From the NCBI GenBank assembly GCA_032718865.1, contig JALUTQ010000020.1, positions 62,001 through 126,000 on the forward strand: 64,000 nt of DNA, in the 5' to 3' direction. The position numbers were made by a program, and so were the translations under genes. How positions within the stretch are numbered: position 1 is the first letter of the stretch; each line of letters opens with the position of its first letter. This DNA comes from Tilletia caries. Lineage: Eukaryota > Basidiomycota > Exobasidiomycetes > Tilletiales > Tilletiaceae. The notes below the pieces were generated by a model. That model saw nothing but the letters and a program-made list of their open reading frames with translations, did no database searches and had not been told where the DNA came from. Shown here one piece after another: positions 1 through 10,858 of this stretch.

Positions 1-1192
1 TCCGCCGCCGCTGTCGTCGTCGTTGCTGTTGAGAGTGGAGTGTGGTGCAGCTGTAAGTTCGAAGAGGGGGAGTTGGGGTAAGCATTTAAGGTACTCATCT
101 GGCCCCCGCGGCCCTGCCGGTGTACTTGTGATCGAGCACTGGGGACGGCTCGGTCTCGTACTCGGTGCTGGTTATGATCATCGCCGTCGCTGCCGTCCCG
201 AGCATTCTCCTTGAACCTTGGTTGAATCAGTCGTTGAAGGCGACTTCGTTGTCGTCGTCCACCTTGATGGAGGAGATGCAGCCATGCAGGTGTGATCGAT
301 GGTATTGTCAGGCTGAGCTTTGACTGAGCCGGGTATAGCGGGCGGGTCGGGAAGGGGGACTGCCTCTTGCGCATAGATCATCCTGCCGTCTAGGCCCCGA
401 CCGTTCGCTGCCGCTACCGTCGGCGTTGCTGATGAGGTTGGAAGTGCAATGCAGCTGTGAGTTGGAAGAGAGAGGGAGGGTGCCGAGTGCGATGCAGGAT
501 ACTCACCGGAGGAAAAAAGCAACATAGTCCGCTGATAGCTTCGGACAGGGACTGTCGAGTGCCGTGTGATGAGTCCCTTGCGATCCGAAACGATCCAAAT
601 AGCGTGACTATAACCGAGAGTAAGTATTGGCTACCTGTTATGTTATATGTAGAGCCGGAAGAAGAGAAAAGGAAAGAACATCAGCAGCTGAAAATAAGAG
701 AGAAGCGTCAGCTAATGGATGTCATTCATTGTTTTGGTAGCGGGCGGCGTACATATTCATGGAATGGTACTATGGTAGTCTGTTGACTGGTCACTGGTGC
801 ATGTTTTCAACTTGCTTAAAGAGGCTGGCGTGGAAAAATGTGAAAGTTGTCGTGGCGGGAGCAGCTATGTACGTGGCTGAAGAGTCTCTAGTACTTGATA
901 GGCAATGAGATTGTACTCATTGTCCACTGAGACCAGATGAAGAACGGGAGGCCACCTTTTACGACGAAGTACACGATGCGTAGGCTGCAGCTGAACTCTG
1001 AAGCCTGAAGCGTCAGCGCGTGAGCCTGCGAGATGCAACACGGAGGAGAAAAGAGGTAGAGGCAGTCAGCTGCTGCAGTCTGTACTCTGCATTCTGAAGA
1101 ATGATGAGGCGATGAGGAGTCAGAGAGATTTGAAACAGAGAGCGGTCAGCTCTTTAGTCCTGATCACGAAAACAGACGATGCAGCCAGTCAC

Positions 1193-1540
1193 TCACCTGA
1201 ACGTTGAGGCGTTGAGGTGGCTGCACAGGACAATGGTGCGCTTCTTGCGGTCGCCGCCGTAGTTGTCGAAGATGACTGGTGTGAAATCGACCTTTTACGT
1301 CTGATCCATCAAGTCCTGCTCGCCGGGATTCTTGAGTTCAGCAAGCAGCAAGTCCCTCATCCCATGGACCTTGAACCGGTAGACTTCATCGCCGCAGACA
1401 GATTCGATCGCGACGGCCCTCGCGAGGCGCCAGATGAAAGATATAGTGTTATAGACGATCTGATTGAGGAATCGAAGTCGTACGTGCTCCCCCCCCTCCT
1501 CAATCGGTGGTTGTGACGGAGTTGATACCATCCGACTCAT
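1193..1540 (-). pseudogene. Coding-like minus-strand segment with an in-frame stop
   Basis: Read on the minus strand from about 1540 to 1198, one frame gives a protein-like sequence (fragments SFIWRLARAVAIESVCGDE and DEVYRFKVHGMRDLLLAEL). A single TAA follows near 1301, and the same frame then continues with a stretch containing FDNYGGDRKKRTIVLCSHLN up to a GTGAGT donor at about 1198. Amino-acid composition looks like a folded domain, unlike the low-complexity frames around it. The stop, and the lack of clear flanking exons, suggest a broken member of the decayed family here. No domain was recognised. Confidence 0.35.
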
Positions 1541-2924
1541 CCTCTTCCCCGCCCTCGCCGTTGTCCGCCAGTACTCCAGACGGACCCCTGCCGGACTGAA
1601 GTGACTGATACGGCCTCTTGCGTTTCTCCTTGAAGTTGAAAGACGACAGGCGACGACTTCGAGAGATTCTGTAGTTGTTCGTCGGGAGAAATGTGCGGTT
1701 AGAAGGTGAACAGGTCAACGCCTGCAATTCCAGCGCTTTGCCACGCGCTGTCAGACACAACAGCAGAAGTGGAATGGAATCTGCTTGATGGCGAGTGCCG
1801 AAACATTGAGCTCCAGCCTCTACGCGCACTACACCTGCAGGAAGGAACTCACAGACCACAGTGTCTGGGCGCCAGAAAATCGCACAGGGAGTGTGTGCTA
1901 TGCGTTGGGAGCGGAGATAAAGCATTGAATACCTGTCAGAGGAGGCAGAGAAAGAGAGAAAGACAATCAACAGCTGCAGTGAAGAGTAAGCGTTAGCTAA
2001 CAGAGATGGCCAGGGGTTAGGGCTTGCGGGAAGCCGAGGTAGAGCCGAAGGGTGAGTCGCTGGCCGGCTTGCATTGTGAGCTTGTAGGTCGTGATCTGTA
2101 TATGGGTGGAAGGGGTGATATGGGAAAGGGAATGCGGTGCAGGGCGCCAAATCATTTTCCGTCGCCATGCAATCTGGTTTCCAAGAAAAGGTAGCACGTC
2201 GTCACTCTCCTTCAATACGAAGCAAGACATACCGGACCGTTGATCTGTCATTTTACTCACTGGGAGAGATTATTGCTGTGATTTGTAGCGTTAAGCGGTA
2301 AGCCGCGGCAAACGCAAATTAGAAAAGCAAGTAAGCAAGGTGAACTGTGCAAAGCAGCCAAATAGGTAAAGAAGAGGGAGGACACGCCGCGGCCAAGGGA
2401 TTCTTCGCCCCCCACGTTCTAACCCCTCATCATTGGCTTTATCTGCTCGTTAGAAAATCATACCACAGTAGCCAGTCAGAAGTCAAAGGAATGGGGCGAT
2501 AAACGTGTGCCAGACCGACCGCGCAGCGACTCACAGATGATTTGAGGCTGGAGAGTGGAGACTGGAGACTGTAGTCATCGGTTGATGGCGATCTCGCAGG
2601 CGATATGCTGCCCGCGACAGGTGTCGTCGACTTCGTAGATATCGCCTCCCGGAAGTGTTGTTCTCGCTAGTGCCTGTGTGGCCACCTCCCGCAAACTGCG
2701 TCGGAGAGTGGCTTCGTATCCTTCCATTCAAGTTTGCCTGCGAAGTCTGCCGCTCCTGTCGCCGTCGATGCTGATGGGAGTGGAGGATGGTGCGGCTGTG
2801 AGTTCGAAGAGGGGGAGGGGAGGTTGACATATATGATAGAGGATACTCACTTGTCCCTCGGGCCTTGCCGGTTTACGTATGATGAATGATCGCATACGGC
2901 TCTGGTCTCGTACTCATGTCGTGC

Positions 2925-3574
2925 TGTGCCTTCGTTTTGCCGTCGTCGAGTATGAGCGGGTCCCCAAAGATTTCTGGATCAGAGTCAAACTCAACAGCAC
3001 CGAGTTCACAGAAGCTAGCACTCAGCCTGACGACATCCGGCAGCTCTCCCAGAAGCTGGAGTGCATCGGTGTGAACTGGATCGAGCTCTCCGATGGGCGG
3101 TGGGTGACCTGCGATTCTACGATGAGACTTGACAGAGACGAAGACGTTGAGAAGCGAGACTCAACAAAGAAACGGGATGCGTTCTTCCTCAGATTCGCCG
3201 AACAGGTTCGACCTTCACTCACCAAGACGCGGGTCTACGTCACGGGCGGGTTCCGTAAGGCGGAAGGCATGGTGCGCACCGTTCAGGACGGAACTGAGGA
3301 TGGTATCGGTCTGGATCGGCCTGCGGCGGAGGAGCCAGACCTTCCGAAGCAGATCTTGATGGCGGTGGCCGGTGAAGTCGCTCGCGGACCCCAAGGACCT
3401 TGAGACGGGCGACGTCGCTGCGGGCACGACGGTGCGACAAATTGGGAAGGGTCAGTCGGTAGTGCTGAACACGTCGGACCGGGCTAAACTTGAGAAGTTC
3501 AGGAAGCGGGTCGGGAAGTGGTTTGGGGAGAAGGGCGTGGTCAGTGCTGGACATCCCGTGCTCATCCTGTAGAT
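2925..3574 (+). pseudogene. Remnant of an NADH:flavin oxidoreductase (Old Yellow Enzyme family)
   Basis: The plus-strand frame from about 2930 carries the second half of an OYE-type TIM barrel. It has VPKDF followed by VKLNSTEF (the usual GVKLNS substrate-side strand), an IELSDG segment matching the family's ELSGG, then KKRDAFFLRFAE, then VTGGFRKAEGM and DGIGLDRPAAEEPDLP, the FMN-phosphate-binding end of the barrel. At about 3370-3375 the frame shifts by one. The next frame continues to a natural end at 3572. The N-terminal half is absent, and upstream sequence is R-repeat. Two further family glycines are replaced. I read it as a non-functional C-terminal fragment captured in repetitive DNA. 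Confidence 0.75.
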
Positions 3575-4689
3575 GCTCCCACTTATCATATGTCATTGTG
3601 TTGAGAGCGAGCGGGGTTCGTTTGAGTCTTCATGAGTCGACGGGCAGCTACATTTACTCACTGCGACCGGAGAAGAGAAGGCTTCGCCATCTCTTACGAC
3701 GCAGTAAACAATATGGGGCTGTAGCTGCACTCTGATGTGTCAGAGCGTAAGCCTGCATGATGAAATACGGCAGAGGAAGGAGTGGAGGACTAAAGAGATG
3801 AAAACAATCAGCGGGGATGGGAATGAAAGACAAACAGAAGGAGTCAGCAGGCACATTCGTGGACCGTCTGAAGAAGGATGAGGAGTTGAAGAATGTAAGC
3901 ATAGCCAATTATGCCGCCCGCCCGAAGTGTAAGCCCGTAATTTTAGCCTTAAAAGCAGGGAAGGGGGCTACGGGGGGCCGAGCTGTCTCAACCTGCAATC
4001 CTCGTTCGGTTAATACTAATGCTGTGACGGACTGACGGTTGCCTTAAAAACAGAGAGGAGAACAGGGAGGTCTCCTGTCCGCGCGAGTCCGCCGCCGCTG
4101 GCTCGCTGCCGTCGTTGTTGCTGACGAAAATGAAGTATGATGCGACTGTGAATTCGGAGAAGGAGGGTGGGTTGTAGGATACTCACCTGACCATTACCGC
4201 CCACCGGTGTACTGCGATCGGGCACAGAGCACGGCTTGATCTCGTACTCGTCCTGGTCTTCATCACCGCCGTCGCTGCCGTCTCGAGCATTCTCCTTGAT
4301 GGAATTCGTTGTTCATGGTGACTTCGTTGTCGTCGTTGAGATTGGGGGCCTGTGTTCTGACTTCTGGAGCCTCCCACCGTAATCCACACAGCGGCGTTTT
4401 AGCACTCGGTAGTCACAAAAGGAGTGAAAGTAAAAGCGGAGAGGGAAGAAAGGGGACTCACGCAAGTTTCTTCCACCAAGGTCCACGCCCACAAATCGAT
4501 TTGCCTCACAACGATCCGTGGATCGCGAGGAATACTTTTCCGCCGGTGTTGCGTGCTGTGATGAGTACGCGGGCGCCGGGCGGTGCGGCAGCAATGGTCA
4601 GGCGGAAGAGGCTGTAAAGGGCGAGATAACAGGAGAGCTGGTGGTGGTCAGGAGGAAGCCGAATTGTAACTTGCAAAATAGAAGAGGAA

Positions 4690-6620
4690 AGACAAAGAGA
4701 AAGGCATATTCAGCGGCTACAATCTGCAGGCTACAGGAATGGAGAATGGACTATGGAGATCAGAGAGGTGTCAGCTTAAGAGGGGTAGGCAGGGGGCTGA
4801 TGGCGTATGAGAGCGACACAGGTCACAGGAGGTTGTGGTGTTGCTTGCTGAATCTCAATAATCTGCTTGGAAAGGGGGAGAAAAAAGAAGGGATGGATAG
4901 AGGGAGGGGAGACTGGAAGACCCACCCTGTCTTGACCTTTCGGAACCTCGTCACAGCATCGTTATTGGAGCCTTGGTAACATGCGTAAGAGGGGGCCTTG
5001 CCCCATGCCTTCTGTGGTCGTTACAGCCGATCAGAATGGTGGCGACCGTTAGGGTCGTTGGTCAGACCGCGAGGAAAGAGCTGGGTCGTGAAGCGAGGCT
5101 GGAACAGACCCAATTGCTGGGGAGACGGGTGCGGGTGAGGGGACAGGAGCGAGTGGGGAAGGAGCGTGAATTCTTTGTCCACTTGACGTTGGTGCAAGTC
5201 GTCGGACTTGCCTGGTTGGGTGAGATGCAGATGCGGGTGACGATGGCGAGGGTCGTGGAGATGCAGAAGGAGAGGGTCGTGGGAGCGCGAAAGGTGAAGG
5301 TCTGACGCGTGCGACGGGGCTTCTTTGCGGCCCAAGTCGGAGTGATGTGCTGGTGCTGGGCTCGCGCACTCGTAGTCTCGTACTGGGACTGGCTCCCGCT
5401 CTTGATACCTCTCTGGTTGTGGATGAGCAGGAATGGGAGCGGTGCCCAGCTGGCATCGGCGAGCATAATGCATGGGGCGCGGAGTGTTCGGGATCGACTT
5501 GTATCTGCTGCTGTTGATGCTGCTGAAGAAGCAGATGGAGGAAGAATTGTGCTGTTGACGGGCGATCGAGCCTCGAGCACTCTGGAGAGACGTTGTGCGT
5601 AGCTGTGAGGAGGAGAGGATGGAGCGTGATGGCTGGGGGGATGAGGATGAGGTGGAGATTGAGAGTGAGGGTTGAGATTGAGAATTGAGATTGAGATTGA
5701 GAGTGTGAGTGTGACATGCCTGCGCGCTGTAGGAGCTGAGTGAGGAGCTGTGTCTGCTCTCGCGCGACAGATATCGATGTCTGATGAACGCTGGCTACTG
5801 CAATTCATCTCTGGCACTCCTCTTCCTGCTTCTACTCTGCTGAGCTGCGGCGGCCGTCGACGTGGTGAGGTCGCTCAACTTCGTGATCAGGTCCATCCGG
5901 CTGTCCAATTTACCTTGGCCCCTGGGTCTGCTGCTTGACATTGCATGTTGCGGCACTGGTGGAGAAAAAGGGTTGTCACTTATCAGAGGAGAACCTGGTA
6001 AGAAAGGCTTGTCTTTTTCAGTCTCACCTGACAGATTACGTCTTGACATCCCAATCGGGTCGGTACTTTGCCTCGCACTCAGGCCAGGCCAGGCCATTGT
6101 TGATACGGCCGATGTGCGCGGGAAGGCGGTTAGGGAAGAGGAAGAGCGCATTGATGCTGTCCTTGAGCCAGAACCGGGAAGCGTTGCAGTTGTCTGCAGG
6201 ATAAATGGAAGATGTTGGTTAGTGGGTGTCGATAGGTGTGTAGGATGACGAAGACGAACCATCAACCACCCCGATCTACCCTGAGTCCCTGACCCTGCGC
6301 TAGCCGTCCTAGCCCTTCCAATGAACACCGACATGGATTGTCCTTGCCGCGGAAGAAGCTGCGGAGAGTGGAATTGAAGGAGAGGGAGCAGCCTTTGGGT
6401 GAGAAGGGGAAGGAAAAAAGCGGATGGGGCAATTCCAACTCACCGATCAATATTCTGGAATCTGGTCAGAAGGAAGCTGAAGGCCTGATAGAAGCGAAAA
6501 CAGAAAGAGAAAACAATAGTCAGTGCCCGGCGGCTGCACTCTGTAGGCTGCAGCGAGAGAGATCAGAGGGGAGTCAGCTAAGAGAGGCAAGCAGGGGGCT
6601 GATAGCGTTACCACCTGGGA
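4690..6620. repeat. Repeat family V, two copies
   Basis: The stretches at about 4690-4810 and 6505-6620 share the order aaagagaaa, ggct(a/g)ca(a/c)tctg(c/t)aggct, gagatcagag, gtcagct, and a conserved aggcagggggctgat near the end. Both follow a minus-strand donor-like actcac by some 60-250 bp. They look like further decayed copies of the same tandem region. No open reading frame here is credible. Confidence 0.4.
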
Positions 6621-7580
6621 TTGTGCTGAGGCACGATGAAAAACAACGAAGGCGATGAGAGCGAAATGTACTGGACAGCTCTGGCGAGCTTGTGATGCGG
6701 ATGCGGTTGAAGGTTGTGGAGCGTGGGAACTGGGGAGCGGGCGGTCACGTTATAGGCATCCAGGCTGGAAGCTGGTCGCTGGTTGGGGAGGGAAGCAGGA
6801 AGAAAGGTGTATAAGCATCACAGACGCCTGTAACAAAAGAGTCAGAAGGACTCGCGCTCGGTCCTGCTGCCCCTTTTCGTAACAACACGCAGCGCAATGT
6901 GAGCAGACGATGGCACCGGGCACGGTTCTTGGGCTCGGACCTGCAATCTCTGTGAGCAACAACACGCGAATGTAAGCGTGTAAGAGAGAAGGAAATGTAA
7001 TACTCAACCACCACCACGACCTTGCTCGTAAGGACCCACCTTCCACTTCGTCTTCGTACTGCCCTCTCGAACTGTCAGTATGTAAGACGGGGACTGACAG
7101 ACAACGACTTCCGGCAATTCTTCTGCAGCTCACAGGTCGGCAGACGACGAAGACTGGCGGCAGCGGGGTCTCAATGACAGTCTCCGGACGGTTCATAGCC
7201 AATCCGCCCACAAGAGTTCACAGCCTGTGGTCGTTGTAATCTTGCAATGCACAGTTGTAACTGAAATGAGGATATGCACGGTACGGACACAATCAGCAGG
7301 TCGATTAGAGATGTACTCCTTTCCCTTATCTAATATGTTTGTGCAGCGTGCAGCCTTTAGCCTTTATGGTATGCTTTGTGCTTTTAACGTATCCCGACCG
7401 CAAATTTAAGCTGGCAGAATTCGCAGAGAGGACGCCGGGCACCGGACGACCTTGCTCTGCATCGTGCATGCTAAGCTGCTGCAGATCGCTGATCGCTGAT
7501 ACCATTCCCGCAGCCCACTTATCGTCGGCTAGAGGCCTAGAAGCGCTTGCAGCAAGATGAGGGACCTCAACGCCTCAACA
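4980..7580. other. Region without a supportable gene
   Basis: The long open frames on the minus strand around 5020-5820 are Ser/Pro/His-rich in three overlapping frames at once, which is what low-complexity sequence gives. GAGATTGAGATTGAGA-type simple repeat is seen near 5650-5710. Isolated minus-strand donor-like actcac sites occur (for example near 6440), but no chain of exons could be built. Apart from the second V repeat copy I see nothing to annotate. Confidence 0.5.
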
Positions 7581-7704
7581 GACGCCTGTGCCTCATACTA
7601 CATTAAGGCTCATTCATACACCCGCCTCCCCCATCGCTGACCCTTCTACCTCTCCCCGCCCCCCTCTTCCATCCTCTCCAACCATTATAGACCCCGGGGC
7701 AACC

Positions 7705-10294
7705 ATGAACGAGATCCATGCGCCGTCGCGATCATCAACCGGTCCCCACCGGAGTCACGATTCCCAGCCTCGCCCCTCACAGGGAGTCCGACTTAAGGAG
7801 CTAGGCGCACAGAAGAGCGAACGCAAATCCCTCACCACGGCTCTACTTACACCACCTGCTGAGAACCGCCTTCTTTCCGCGATACCTCCTCTTTCCACCA
7901 AGGACGTCAACTTACATCGCTCCACCGCTATGGATACCTTTCCTCCGCCTCTGGCCGCCGCCCATGCAGGACCCCTCAACATCTCAAAATTGGTGCAGCA
8001 CGCTCGTGCACCGACTGATTCCAAAGCATGGGCCGGAAATTCGCATGAAACCAGCCCGACCATCGTTGGATCTTCCGAGACCGGATCACCGCCTTCCGGT
8101 TTCGACTTCAGTCATGGTACTCTTCCGTCTGCGCTCAGCATGCGATACTTCTCCCAGCAAAACTCCGTCACCTCTTCGTTGTCGTCACACGATCCGTCGG
8201 CCTCGGATCAGGTGCCAGAGCCAGCGTGGGAGGACGACTCGAGCGCTGTTGATCGGAGCGGGACGGACTCGTATTCTCGGCACCCGGGAAGGAGAAGAGT
8301 CGATGGACAGTTGGACCCTCCCATCCAAGTCGAGGATACTGCCGCGGCCAAGTTTGGAATTAGGCGAGGGGCGGAGATGGCCGCCAACTCATCAAGATTA
8401 CCCACTTATCCGCACGGAAATCTCGCAGACGCGACTGGCAACTACCGAAGCCAGTCCTCCGGAAATCAGCACGTCGTCCTCGCTCACCGTGCAGGGGCAC
8501 CGGAAGTCTCACTTTCCAAGTCGAAGCCTTCTCACACTCACAATCACAGTCACACTCATTCCAAGGTGCGCAACTCAGAGCGGGCGAAGGAGCTAGCGAA
8601 ACTGGAGATGGCGGCCCGACAAATTCGAGCGCAAATGGCTGCAGAGTCCGACCAGAGTCCCTCCTCGGATTCAGGCGAATCTGTGTCTATCGGCGGCCGG
8701 TCTAGGACATCCTCCATGGCGGAGCACGACCTGGAGCACTTTGTTGCTGAAGCCTCGGACGCGGCTTGCAGCGACGACATTGCTGGTTTGCGACAACAGA
8801 TTCTCAGCCTGCAGCGGTCCCACATCGTAAAGCGACAAGCTCACTCGGGTATGGGCGATTATACGTACACGGACGTGGACAATGATGACGACTTAGATCA
8901 CTTCCCTAGTCGGACTCCGCCCCAGGCTGAGGCTCCAGCCTCGGACCGTCGCCGCGGACAACAACATCATCACAATCATGGCATGACCCCGAGCCGAAGC
9001 GAGACATCGTACAATCGTGGATATGCTGACCGCGCCGCTCCCAAGATGTCACCCTCTGCCTCTTCAACAAGCCGGTTCCTTGCCAACGATGTGGGTTCGA
9101 GTCGACTGCGGAATCGACAGCAACAGCAGCCGCGACCGCGGGCTGGGGGCAGACGGACGCCTACGCTATCGCGTCGTGATGAACAGCAACATTCGCATGA
9201 TGGACCCTTCCAGGCTGCTGATTCGGACGAGGAAGACGAGGACGACGATGTTGACCATCTGCCAATGGACTACAGTCACATCAATGGCTCGAGAACTCCC
9301 GCAGTGACGACTCCTGCGAAGAGGGCGTATCGTCGTCGAGGGAGCGGAGTGGCTCCGTCACTTTCGAGTTCACCGCCGTCGGGAAAGTCGACGAACGATG
9401 ACCAATTTGCAGAGTTATCGAACAAGATTGGTGAGAACACTTCCCCTTCCCCCACCCTCTACCGTTCCCATTCACCTTTCTTTCAGAGTGCGAATGGCTG
9501 ACGACCAGGACCTCATTCTGGATGTTGCAGAGATGTTGGAGCAGATGATAGTCTCGTTCGGAACGAGCGGCGACCTAAGTCATCCTCATTCTGTTGTTCC
9601 TGGTCAACGGGCGTCCTTGATCAAGCAACAGGATAGGCCGACACCCTCGAAGCGAGCGACGAACGGCAAGGCTCGTGAATTGCAAGCGCCACCGCCTTCG
9701 GAGCCGCAACCGCCAGTTCCAAATAGTGACGACGATTTGACCGATAACTGGGGAGCTCCGGTCATCACCCGCAGCCCAGTGCCGCCAAGAAGTGTCGGGA
9801 AGGATTTGCGCGGCGCAACTACGACGGCGAGCGGGCCACGAGGAGGAGACCAGTCCCTCAACCCTTTGGCGTCGTTGAGGAAGAGGGCGAGTGTGAGCTC
9901 GATGGCGACGGTTGCGTCTGGGTTCCGGTTCAACATAACTCCTGCTGTGCAGTCTGCGGCAGTGAAGGACGCGGTCCCGGGACCGGACCATGGTCACAGC
10001 GCTGCCAGTGCAAGTTCGGCTTCTATGAAGCAGCGGAGTACCGCTGCCGCGTTTCGCAACCTGTTCAGCGGAGGCTTCACTGCGGGCATGCCGGGTATGC
10101 ACTCGTCGTCACATCTTCCCGCAACAAGCGGGGACGGCAGCAGTATTCGGTCGGTTGGGACGGCGGACTCGACCCACAAGGAAGTGATGCTCAGCTTCTC
10201 GAGGAAGAGGACGGAGCGAGTTGCCGTTCCGAAGGCGAAGATCAGGCAGGCTGCGGGACGAGGGCGGGTGTATGTGACACCGGTGAAGGAGTGA
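7705..10294 (+). CDS. Unrecognised low-complexity protein, two exons
   Basis: Exons 7705-9430 and 9489-10294 give about 843 residues. The start is the first ATG in the long frame (aaccATG context), preceded by a CT-rich leader. The donor is GTGAGA after 9430. The acceptor that keeps frame is the AG at 9487-9488, because the tttcag two bases earlier breaks it. The protein is Ser/Pro/Arg-rich and probably disordered. It has a His-rich patch (HTHNHSHTHSK), a helical stretch KELAKLEMAARQIRAQMAAE near residue 295, acidic runs, and a possible coiled coil across the splice site (LSNKIV, then RMADDQDLILDVAEMLEQM). The basic C-terminus contains KAKIRQAAGRGRVYV. No catalytic domain, signal peptide or membrane segment is visible. 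It lies about 560 bp upstream of the lipase, on the same strand. Confidence 0.75.
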
Positions 10295-10858
10295 TTCAAC
10301 TGCTCCCCCACTTGCCCCCTCCTCCTCTTCCTCTTCCCTCTTCCCTTTCTGCTTCTCTCCTTGCTTCACACTGTTACTATGGCTGCTGCTGCGCTGGTCG
10401 CTCCTGCAGTCCCGCTCCTTGTGCTCTCCCCTTTGTCTGCGTCCACGGGCCCAGGCTTCCGGGCTCCGGCCCTACTCCCCATACCCTTGCACAGATCTAC
10501 CCATATACATACACACATTCATTCACTCAATCACTATTCACATTGACATTCTGATTCTGATGCCTGGTGCCCCCTGCTCATCGCCGCTTCAGCAGCATGT
10601 ACATATACTTGGCTGCCTTGTCGCACCATCTTGCGGTTGCGACTCACTGTGTGAGTATCGTATATGTGAGTGTGTGACTGCGTGACTGGGGCGCGACGCT
10701 TTTGTAAACAAAGAGTTTATCCGCCTTTGTCTGCGCCGAGCGTGAGGTCACCTTCCATCGTCCTCTTATCGTTGCGGCTGTCCCTCCTGCTCCCACCATC
10801 TGTGTCGAGCAGAGCAGAGCATTCAGCTGGGAAGTGAGAGCCGAGGACAAGGACAAGG

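Larger units (their letters stand above)
920..3800. repeat. Repeat family U, two copies about 2.73 kb apart
   Basis: The stretches at about 920-1070 and 3655-3800 are similar: a ttacgacg motif, then a ggctg(c)agctg motif, then a ctctga-tgtcag-gcgt(a/g)agcctgc motif, then gcagaggaaggag-like sequence. Their offset of about 2.73 kb matches the offset between R copies 1 and 3. This indicates a tandemly duplicated segment rather than dispersed elements. No coding function was seen. Confidence 0.45.
1..4300 (-). repeat. Diverged repeat family R, four copies
   Basis: Four stretches of 100-210 bp at about 23-230, 386-510, 2745-2920 and 4088-4300 are alignable by eye. On the plus strand they share a block around ctgtgagttcgaagaggg, then a run ending in atactcac (a splice donor on the minus strand), then cggtctcgtactcg and, in copies 1 and 4, gccgtcgctgccgtc and agcattctcctt. 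Read on the minus strand, copy 4 is an open acidic segment (ENARDGSDGGDEDQDEYE) ending at a GTGAGT donor. In copy 1 the donor has become GATGAGT and the reading frame is lost. I infer old tandem copies of one intron-bearing minus-strand gene. The family is not recognised. Confidence 0.55.

Noticed and set aside
5049..5817. Long minus-strand open frames of about 220-250 residues
   Set aside because: Two of three frames are open at once and all are Ser/Pro/His/Arg-rich, as expected from the GTGAGG-like low-complexity sequence. No splice chain or domain.
4..7000. CRISPR-like array or known phage/plasmid features
   Set aside because: Repeats here are few, long, diverged and irregularly spaced. 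Gene structure is eukaryotic throughout.
9100..9125. Possible tRNA T-arm (ggttcgagtc)
   Set aside because: It lies inside a long coding frame and no cloverleaf could be built around it. No convincing tRNA or rRNA gene was seen in the window.
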